Shown: in pieces, positions 1 through 5,313 of the stretch | Position numbering within the stretch: the stretch's first letter is position 1 | How the letters are laid out: the number at the start of each line of letters is the position of its first letter | Origin: Planctomycetota bacterium | GTDB taxonomy: Bacteria > Planctomycetota > SZUA-567 | Reading direction: 5' to 3' | Assembly: GCA_031270145.1 (NCBI GenBank) | Contig: JAISYD010000020.1 | Span: 1-5,313, forward strand | Length of the DNA: 5,313 nt | Translations under genes and position numbers: made by a program | The notes under the pieces: generated by a model | What the model saw: only the letters and a program-made list of their open reading frames with translations | Database searches by the model: none | What the model was told of the DNA's origin: nothing

Positions 1-59
1 GCCAGATCAAACGCCAGGGCGGACAGGGCGGACAGCCAGAACCAGCGCAGCGGGGTCAG
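1..59 (-). CDS. Possible 5' end of an exported or membrane protein, running off the left edge
   Basis: Read on the minus strand, 19 codons and two further bases are open to the window edge. They give a hydrophobic stretch rich in W, F, L and A (LTPLRWFWLSALSALAFDLA), which looks like a signal peptide or first membrane segment. A strong ribosome binding site, AGGAGG (67-72), lies about seven bases before a CTG codon at 59-57, and an in-frame TGA at 74-72 closes the frame just upstream. No ATG, GTG or TTG occurs in this frame before the edge, so the start would be a rare CTG, or the true start lies outside the window. It would be co-directional with bamA, 137 bases past its stop. In many diderms an OmpH/Skp-like periplasmic chaperone follows bamA, which is a candidate identity by position only. 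Too little sequence is present to name it. Confidence 0.35.
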   Translation of the reverse strand, partial: MTPLRWFWLSALSALAFDL

Positions 60-196
60 GGCGAACCCTCCTCAAGCCGCCGCCGGCAATCGGCGCAAAG
101 CCTGGCCCGGGGCCGGATGCCGGGGCGCTCCCGGAGGGCCGGCGGGCGGAAGCGCGATTGCGCCGGCTGCAAGGCCAATTCCATGCCGTCCCCTCG
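60..196. other. Intergenic gap between bamA and the left-edge gene
   Basis: This very GC-rich spacer of 137 bases holds only short inverted repeats, for example CGCCG (81-85) with CGGCG (91-95). There is no T-run that would make an intrinsic terminator for bamA, so read-through into the left-edge gene is possible. I see no promoter in it. Confidence 0.4.
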
Positions 197-2764
197 TTAG
201 AACAAGGCGCCCATGGTGAATTGGAAGCGCTGGGTCTCGTCGTGATCCCGCTTGCCCATGGGGAAGGCATAGTAGAGGCGCACCGGCATGGGGCCGAGCG
301 GGGTCTTGACATGCAGCCCGACGCCGCCGGAGGAGCGGAATTTGCGGTCGGTCGTGTATATGGGAAGACCGCGGGCGTCCGTCTTGTTCTTGGCGCCCGG
401 GTCGTCCAAATAGCGCCAGGCCGTGCCGACGTCGTAGAAAAGGCTGCCCCGGATGAGGCGTTCCCAGATGGGGAAGAAAATCTCCACCGAGGCGGTGGCC
501 GCCGCCTCGCCGCCCATGGCGTTGCCGTAAAAGTCGCGCGGCGAAACGCCCCGGAAGTCGTAGCCGCGCAGGGAGCCGACGCCGCCGGCGTGGAAGCGCT
601 CGTAGAAGGGCACGTCGTCCTCACGGCCTTCCCCGTCGCCCCGGCCATAGGCCTGGGCCAGCGAGAAATCGCCCCGGAAACCTATGCTCCAGTTGCGATC
701 CTGGCTGTCGGTGAAGAAGGGGATGAAATACTGGCTGGAGAACAGGCCGCGCCAGAAGTCCTTGCTGCTGCCGGCCGCCGTGCCGGCCAATTCCAGGTTG
801 AGGCCGGCCTGGAAGCCCCGGGTGGGCTCGAACACGCTGTCGCGGGAATCGTAGTTGATGCCGGCCAGCCAGCGGCTGAGATTATGGGAGCCTTGCTGGC
901 GCGTGAACTCCTCCGAATACTGCGCGTCGAAATTCGACATCTTCACCAGTTCCAGGCGGTAGCCGCCGCTCACCGTCAACTCCTTGACGTCGAAGAGCCG
1001 CTTGCCGAAGACCAGCGACGCCCCGTAGCGGGTCTCGTGATAGTCGCTGTTGTCGTAATCGTCGTTTTCATACTTGTAGGAACTATAAAACAGGGAGGCG
1101 GTCATGCTGATCGGTTTGCCGAAGATCCAGGGGTTGGTGAAGGAAACCGAATGGTTCTGGCTCTGGGCGCCGGCCGACACATTGATGGCGAAGGACTGCC
1201 CGGCGCCCCGGAACGACTTGCCGGTGTAGAGATCGCGCAGGGTCTTGGGGCGGTCGCGGTAGTCGAAATTCCTCTGGCTGATGCCGAAGGAGCCGACCAC
1301 GCTGTCCTGGGACGACACGCCGACCCCGGCGGTTATCTTGCCGGTGGAGGTCTCCTCCAATTCAGCCACCATTATGGCCCGGTCGGGGGCCGAGCCTTCG
1401 CGGATCTCGATGTTCGGGCGCTCCTTGAAATAGCCCAGGTTCTCGATGTTCTCCTTGGAGCGGTTGAATTTCCGGGAGTCGATCTTCTCGCCCGGGAACA
1501 ACTCGAACTCCCGGAGCACCACCACCTCCTTGGTATGGGTAAGCCCGGTCACCCTCACCCCCTCGATCATGATCTCGGGACTTTCCTGGATGCGGAGGGT
1601 GACGTCCATCACCAGGCCGTCCTCGGTGATTTGCGGATCCGGGAGGACCCGGGTGAAATAGCGGGAATTGGGGGCCTGGCCGTAGATTTCGCGGATCTTG
1701 GCCGCGTCCTCCTGGAGAGTTATGGGGCTGTAGACCGCTCCGGGCATGGTTTTGATGACGCCCCGGATCTTCTCCTCGCTCACCAGGCTGGTGCCGGCGA
1801 AATCGAAATCCACCCGCCCCACCCGGTATTGCTCCCCTTCCTCAATGTCGATATGGAGATAGACGTCGCGGCGCTGCCAGCGGGAGGTCGGGGTGTTGGC
1901 GGTGATTTCGAAAGGGCGCTCGGTCACCTTGACGTCAAGGTATCCCTTGTCGAGGTAGGACATGCGGATGCGCTCAAGATCGCGCTCGAAGTTGCGGCGC
2001 AGATATTTGCCCCTGGACATCAGGCCGGAGCGCTTGGTCTCCATTTTGCCCAGCAGCGCCTTGCGGGAAAAAACCGTGTTGCCGCGGAAGAGGATGTCGG
2101 CGACATAGAGGCGCCCGCCCTCGGTGACGTTGAAGGTCAGCAGAACGCCGTCCTCAAAGGGCTCCACCTCGGTCGCGACCTCGCCGAAATAATAAAATTC
2201 CTTGTTCAGGTAGTCCTCGATGGCCCGGCGGTCGCGGTTGCCCTTGCCGGCGTCGAAACGCTCGCCCACCTTGCTTTCGATGAGGCTGGAGAGCTTGCGG
2301 CTCTTGATCTGCTGGTTGCCGGTGAATTCGATGCGGCGGATGACGTCCTTTTCCCTGACCACCACGGTGATCTTGACCCCGGCCCCGGCCATTTCCTTCT
2401 TTATCTGCACGTCGTCGAAAAGGCCCATGCCGGTCAGGCGCTGGAAATCGCCGTCCAGCACCCGCTCGTTCAGGGGATAGCCGACGCGGGTGGACATGCG
2501 GTAGATGATTTGCTCGGGAGTGGTGGTGACGGCGTTCAGGACCTCGATTTCCGTGACCATGACGCCTTCGGCCTCGGGGCCGCCAACATTGACCCGGTCG
2601 GAACCGGCCGCCGGAGCGGCGGGAGCGGGGGCGGGGGCGGCGGGAGCCTCCTCCAGGTAATCGTCGTCCTCGAAAAAGGCTTCGCCGGCGCTTGTCGCCC
2701 CGGACCAGGCCACGGTCGCGGCCAGGACAAGCGGGATAAATCCCCAACCCGGTTTCATCGACAT
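197..2764 (-). CDS. bamA: Outer membrane protein assembly factor BamA
   Basis: BamA (Omp85 family) is the central outer-membrane subunit of the complex that folds and inserts beta-barrel proteins. I chose the ATG at 2764-2762, giving 855 residues against about 810 in E. coli. It has AGGGG at 2773-2777 with an 8-base spacer, and the protein then begins with a clear signal peptide (MSMKPGWGFI...), likely cut after ATSA at residue 26. A second ATG two codons on (2758) is possible. An upstream extension to 2857 would put an arginine-rich stretch before the signal and is unlikely. Residues 27-67 form an acidic then Pro/Ala-rich linker. Five POTRA modules follow at roughly 68-138, 139-217, 218-311, 312-395 and 396-472, each ending in the usual strand pattern. 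The barrel spans about 473-855 and includes TNPWIFGKP (543-551), the loop-6 motif VGSLRGY (729-735), TPLGP (821-825) and the C-terminal signal FQFTMGALF ending in Phe. The reading frame is intact. TamA is less likely, because it usually has three POTRAs. Confidence 0.97.
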   Translation of the reverse strand: MSMKPGWGFIPLVLAATVAWSGATSAGEAFFEDDDYLEEAPAAPAPAPAAPAAGSDRVNVGGPEAEGVMVTEIEVLNAVTTTPEQIIYRMSTRVGYPLNERVLDGDFQRLTGMGLFDDVQIKKEMAGAGVKITVVVREKDVIRRIEFTGNQQIKSRKLSSLIESKVGERFDAGKGNRDRRAIEDYLNKEFYYFGEVATEVEPFEDGVLLTFNVTEGGRLYVADILFRGNTVFSRKALLGKMETKRSGLMSRGKYLRRNFERDLERIRMSYLDKGYLDVKVTERPFEITANTPTSRWQRRDVYLHIDIEEGEQYRVGRVDFDFAGTSLVSEEKIRGVIKTMPGAVYSPITLQEDAAKIREIYGQAPNSRYFTRVLPDPQITEDGLVMDVTLRIQESPEIMIEGVRVTGLTHTKEVVVLREFELFPGEKIDSRKFNRSKENIENLGYFKERPNIEIREGSAPDRAIMVAELEETSTGKITAGVGVSSQDSVVGSFGISQRNFDYRDRPKTLRDLYTGKSFRGAGQSFAINVSAGAQSQNHSVSFTNPWIFGKPISMTASLFYSSYKYENDDYDNSDYHETRYGASLVFGKRLFDVKELTVSGGYRLELVKMSNFDAQYSEEFTRQQGSHNLSRWLAGINYDSRDSVFEPTRGFQAGLNLELAGTAAGSSKDFWRGLFSSQYFIPFFTDSQDRNWSIGFRGDFSLAQAYGRGDGEGREDDVPFYERFHAGGVGSLRGYDFRGVSPRDFYGNAMGGEAAATASVEIFFPIWERLIRGSLFYDVGTAWRYLDDPGAKNKTDARGLPIYTTDRKFRSSGGVGLHVKTPLGPMPVRLYYAFPMGKRDHDETQRFQFTMGALF

Positions 2765-2772
2765 GCGGCAAT

Positions 2773-2777
2773 CCCCT
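2773..2777 (-). promoter_or_regulatory. bamA ribosome binding site
   Basis: AGGGG on the minus strand lies 8 bases before the ATG at 2764 and 14 before the ATG at 2758. This spacing is the main reason for preferring the first of the two starts. Confidence 0.7.
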
Positions 2778-2941
2778 TTAGCCGTCCACGGGCGTCTCGC
2801 CCGGCGGCGGCCTCCCCGGCGGCGGGAGAAGCGGAAAATGGGAAACTCCCGGGCCACTATTCCGGATTTTCCCCATTACTGTCGCCCCGGCCGGCCGAAC
2901 CCACGAAACCAGCCGCTTTTCCCGAACCGTTGCCCGGCGTC

Positions 2942-2978
2942 CGGAAAACGCGTCGCTTCCTTTATCGGACGTTTTCCG
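2942..2978. repeat. 9-bp inverted repeat in the bamA upstream region
   Basis: CGGAAAACG (2942-2950) and CGTTTTCCG (2970-2978) are perfect inverted arms separated by 19 bases. On the minus strand they fall within the inferred 5' leader of bamA, about 180-215 bases before its start. They could form an RNA hairpin or bind a dimeric protein. No T-run follows on either strand, so this is not an intrinsic terminator. Confidence 0.5.
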
Positions 2979-3007
2979 CCGCCAGTTTCACCTTTTTCCC
3001 GCCCTTA

Positions 3008-3053
3008 CGGCGAATCCGCCACTTGGGGATCCCCACATTATAGGGATTCGCCG
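3008..3053. repeat. Nested inverted repeats over the putative bamA promoter
   Basis: A 10-bp perfect inverted repeat, CGGCGAATCC (3008-3017) with GGATTCGCCG (3044-3053), surrounds a second, almost concentric 12-bp palindrome TGGGGATCCCCA (3024-3035). The centres are 3030.5 and 3029.5. The candidate minus-strand -10 box (3037-3042) sits between the inner palindrome and the right outer arm, and the inner palindrome covers the predicted start of transcription. The layout suits an operator, though an extruded or RNA hairpin is equally possible. Confidence 0.55.
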
Positions 3054-3064
3054 GCGCTTGGCAA
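3037..3064 (-). promoter_or_regulatory. Candidate sigma70-type promoter for bamA
   Basis: On the minus strand a -35 TTGCCA (3064-3059, one mismatch to TTGACA) is followed after 16 bases by a perfect -10 TATAAT (3042-3037). Transcription would start near 3030 and give bamA a 5' leader of about 265 bases, which is long. No other gene or better promoter is evident between here and bamA. Confidence 0.5.
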
Positions 3065-3119
3065 TGGGTTCCTCGACAATTCCGGTTGCCGGTGACGGGG
3101 CCGCGGAGGAAAGCCGGGT

Positions 3120-3148
3120 TTGACAAAACGCCTTCCAACCGTTACAAT
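3120..3148 (+). promoter_or_regulatory. Strong sigma70-type promoter for the NYN-accD operon
   Basis: A perfect -35 TTGACA (3120-3125) is followed, after exactly 17 bases, by the -10 TACAAT (3143-3148, one mismatch to TATAAT). Transcription should begin near 3155. That places coding-start candidates upstream of 3155 outside the transcript and supports the ATG at 3215. Confidence 0.8.
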
Positions 3149-3214
3149 CCGTCGGACGAGGCAAAAGATGACGTGAGTCCGGCCGCCAGCCGGGCCGGCG
3201 CCGGGCGGAGCGGC

Positions 3215-3781
3215 ATGAACCAGGAATTCTGGCTAGACGGCTTCAACCTATTCCACCATTGGGAAGCCACCCGCGGCCTGCTCCGGCCGGATTCGGGGCT
3301 CGACATTGTCTGCGCCATCGAGCGATCGCTGCGGATCCTCGGCCGCCAGCTTAGCCGCGGCCGCAAGCAGACGCTGGTGTTCCTGGACGGCGGCCTGTCG
3401 CGCAACGAAACCCACATCGGCGTCCTGCGGGTGCGCTTCGCCGGTCCGGGGCAAAAGGCGGACGACCGCATGCTTGCCGACCTGGGGAACCTGGGCGACC
3501 TGGCCAGTCGGGTGATCGCGGTATCGAACGACCGGGAATTGAAAAGCGGCCTCATGGCTTGCGGCGCCTCATGCCTCGGGGTTGGCGAGTACCTGGGCTT
3601 GCTCCGGGGCGGCGACGGGCGTTCCGGGAAGGACGGCCGGGGCGGCGGCGCCAGGCGGGGGCGAATCGCCGGCAAAGGCGAACCGGGCGAGGCGGAAATC
3701 CTGCGGCAAAAATGCCGGCGCCTGTCGGAGCCTGAGGTCGATGCCTGGGTGGATTTTTTCGGCGGAGACGCCGAAGCCTGA
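3215..3781 (+). CDS. YacP-like NYN-domain protein (putative RNase)
   Basis: The 188-residue protein has the NYN (PIN-like nuclease) layout of the YacP family. The first strand carries WLDGFN (6-11) with Asp8. A second strand gives VFLDGG (55-60). GPGQKADD (78-85) holds the acidic pair 83-84, and IAVSNDREL (101-109) holds Asn105 and Asp106. The clustered acidic residues are those expected to bind metal in this fold. A Gly/Arg/Lys-rich, probably disordered linker follows (about 131-158), then a conserved-looking tail LSEPEVDAWVDFFG (170-183). Family knowledge suggests RNA processing or turnover; the substrate is unknown. I chose ATG 3215 because the domain begins right after it, GGAG (3207-3210) lies 4 bases upstream, and the promoter would start transcription near 3155. 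GTG 3173 is the alternative and would add 14 low-complexity residues. The stop lies 22 bases before accD, so the two are probably co-transcribed. Confidence 0.8.
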   Translation: MNQEFWLDGFNLFHHWEATRGLLRPDSGLDIVCAIERSLRILGRQLSRGRKQTLVFLDGGLSRNETHIGVLRVRFAGPGQKADDRMLADLGNLGDLASRVIAVSNDRELKSGLMACGASCLGVGEYLGLLRGGDGRSGKDGRGGGARRGRIAGKGEPGEAEILRQKCRRLSEPEVDAWVDFFGGDAEA

Positions 3782-3791
3782 CTTGGACATT

Positions 3792-3797
3792 GGGGGG
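3792..3797 (+). promoter_or_regulatory. accD ribosome binding site
   Basis: A GGGGGG run in the short gap after the NYN gene lies 6 bases before the ATG at 3804. It supports that start over in-frame codons further upstream, including a TTG at 3783. Confidence 0.55.
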
Positions 3798-3803
3798 CGG
3801 TGG

Positions 3804-4661
<858 letters not shown>

Positions 4662-4740
4662 CGGAGCCGGTTTCTTCCCCGAATCGAACCGGTCGGCGGG
4701 GCGGGCAGCGCGGTTTTCAGCGCCGGAACCCGCATTGCGC
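4662..4740 (+). other. Gap between accD and the tRNA promoter
   Basis: A 6-bp inverted repeat, CCGGTT with AACCGG, with a 14-base loop lies just after the accD stop. It lacks a following T-run, so it is a weak terminator candidate at best. Nothing else is recognisable before the tRNA promoter. Confidence 0.4.
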
Positions 4741-4769
4741 TTGACAGCGGCGGGAGAAGAGCGTATAGT
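4741..4769 (+). promoter_or_regulatory. Promoter of the tRNA-Pro gene
   Basis: A perfect -35 TTGACA (4741-4746), a 17-base spacer and -10 TATAGT (4764-4769) point to a start near 4776, about 23 bases before the mature tRNA. The bases right after the -10 are AT-rich (TTAATCATTC), unlike the GC-rich discriminator usual at stringently controlled stable-RNA promoters. Confidence 0.85.
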
Positions 4770-4798
4770 TAATCATTCTTCATTCGACCGCCTGAAAA

Positions 4799-4875
<77 letters not shown>

Positions 4876-4887
4876 TGCCTTTGTCGT

Positions 4888-4921
4888 CGCAACCGCATGA
4901 ATAACATGCGGTTGCGGTTTT
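4888..4921 (+). terminator. Rho-independent terminator of the tRNA-Pro gene
   Basis: A 12-bp perfect stem, 4888-4899 (CGCAACCGCATG) with 4905-4916 (CATGCGGTTGCG), has the 5-base loop AATAA and is followed by GTTTT. It begins 12 bases past the CCA end. The T-run is short, but the stem is strong and perfectly paired. Confidence 0.88.
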
Positions 4922-4943
4922 CATGAGAGATGCAACGCGGTTT

Positions 4944-4974
4944 GATTGGCCACGGATTGGCCACAATTCGGCCA
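4944..4974. repeat. Three tandem ATTGGCCA-type repeats
   Basis: GATTGGCCAC occurs at 4944-4953 and again at 4955-4964, followed by the variant ATTCGGCCA at 4966-4974. The starts are spaced 10-11 bases apart, about one helical turn, so a protein binding all three would sit on one face of the DNA. Function unknown. Confidence 0.5.
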
Positions 4975-4975
4975 A

Positions 4976-4994
4976 GACCATGCCGACCATGCCT
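4976..4994 (+). repeat. Tandem 9-bp repeat that echoes the tRNA-Pro 3' end
   Basis: GACCATGCC is repeated head to tail at 4976-4984 and 4985-4993. Positions 4983-4994 (CCGACCATGCCT) match 4869-4880 exactly, which is the last seven bases of the tRNA gene plus five bases beyond it. A 12-base match within 5.3 kb is not rare by chance, so its link to an attachment site is only suggestive. Confidence 0.4.
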
Positions 4995-5107
4995 CCCGCA
5001 GGCTTATCGCGCGCGAGCGGTTCGAGCAACGCCATAATAGCTGCGATGAACGCGATCATCCTATATGGCCTCCACGCCATCGTTCGGCTGAGGAATAGAC
5101 GTCGGCG

Positions 5108-5313
5108 CTATGCCGGCGACGTGAAGTCAATATCCGAAAACAACGCCCCTAACTCTTCCGCGGCCGCCTTGATGCTTTCATTCTTGAATCGCCCATAATA
5201 CCAATTCCCTTTAATTTTGTCCGATTTGTGTAATCCATTTGTATCCGCAAAGTGATCGGATGGCGTTGGCGTCTTTTATCACTTCCAACCATGCTTTTGC
5301 AACGGCTTCATCC
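5108..5313 (-). pseudogene. 3' end of an unidentified gene, probably frameshifted, cut by the right edge
   Basis: On the minus strand one frame entering from the edge reads DEAVAKAWLEVIKDANAI and continues to a TAA at 5213-5211. A second frame, open from 5275 to a TAG at 5110-5108, reads DHFADTNGLHKSDKIKGNWY and then YGRFKNESIKAAAEELGALF before SDIDFTSPA. The second stretch has a natural protein composition, but it contains no ATG, GTG or usable start near its beginning, so it is best explained as the continuation of the first after a one-base insertion (or two-base deletion), most likely around 5255-5262. Alternatively the gene truly ends at 5211 and the second frame is chance. I do not recognise the family. 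Base composition is lower in GC than the rest of the window (about 43% in 5201-5313), which hints at a different origin from its neighbours. Confidence 0.45.

Larger units (their letters stand above)
2765..3119. other. Divergent intergenic region between bamA and the NYN-accD unit
   Basis: This region of about 355 bases contains no coding sequence I can support. Reading frames that cross it on the plus strand are extensions of antisense shadow frames of bamA. Besides the inverted repeats and minus-strand promoter described separately, it holds at least six A/T tracts flanked by C or G in TTTTCC/GGAAAA context (near 2835, 2867, 2917, 2945, 2972 and 2993), which stand out against the GC-rich background. 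Confidence 0.6.
4922..5107. other. Region after the tRNA with no supportable gene; short repeats
   Basis: I find no convincing gene here. A plus-strand frame of 91 codons from 4923 starts two bases after the terminator T-run, lacks a binding site outside the hairpin, and runs antisense into the gene remnant beyond 5108. A minus-strand frame through this region is the familiar spurious translation of a tRNA-Pro complement. What is present are repeats: ATTGGCCA twice (4945-4952 and 4956-4963) plus ATTCGGCCA (4966-4974), and a tandem GACCATGCC (4976-4984 and 4985-4993). Confidence 0.55.

Noticed and set aside
158..3043. A plus-strand open frame of 961 codons antisense to bamA
   Set aside because: It lies opposite a well-supported BamA gene, has low-complexity composition rich in Gly, Ala, His and Val, and lacks family motifs. 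Long antisense open frames are expected in GC-rich coding DNA.
2763..3095. A plus-strand 110-codon frame in the divergent region
   Set aside because: It starts opposite the bamA start codon, is Arg/Pro-rich shadow sequence, and overlaps the minus-strand promoter and inverted repeats.
4923..5198. A plus-strand 91-codon frame right after the tRNA terminator
   Set aside because: It has no ribosome binding site apart from the terminator stem, no promoter, no recognisable domain, and it overlaps the minus-strand gene remnant.

Overview
The window reads as ordinary chromosomal DNA from a GC-rich diderm (Gram-negative-type) bacterium. The main gene encodes an outer-membrane assembly protein, BamA, with a cleavable signal peptide, five POTRA modules and a beta-barrel ending in phenylalanine. 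I cannot fix the phylum. The BamA, AccD and NYN sequences are all divergent from the Escherichia coli or Bacillus types, and a PVC-group or other deep-branching diderm is a guess only.

Layout, left to right. Positions 1-59 (minus) probably hold the first codons of a membrane or exported protein that runs off the left edge, downstream of bamA in the same direction. Positions 197-2764 (minus) are bamA. Positions 2765-3119 are a divergent intergenic region holding a candidate minus-strand promoter embedded in nested inverted repeats, a second inverted repeat, and a run of A/T tracts. A near-consensus plus-strand promoter (3120-3148) then drives a two-gene unit: a YacP-like NYN-domain protein (3215-3781) and accD (3804-4661), 22 bases apart. 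A second strong promoter (4741-4769) serves a tRNA-Pro(CGG) gene with encoded CCA (4799-4875), followed by a good intrinsic terminator (4888-4921).

Beyond the terminator the character changes. Positions 4922-5107 hold no gene I can support but contain short tandem repeats, including a 12-base copy of the tRNA 3' junction. Positions 5108-5313 have lower GC (about 43% by hand count for 5201-5313) and carry the 3' end of a minus-strand gene that appears frameshifted. This fits the edge of acquired or decaying DNA next to a tRNA gene, which is a common integration target, but no integrase is visible here.

Functionally the window joins envelope biogenesis (BamA), the first committed step of fatty-acid synthesis (AccD), a putative RNA-processing nuclease and a translation RNA. 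No new multi-gene system is evident. The points most worth checking are the structured bamA upstream region, the one-residue insertion in the glycine-rich AccD active-site loop, and the frameshifted low-GC gene end past the tRNA.
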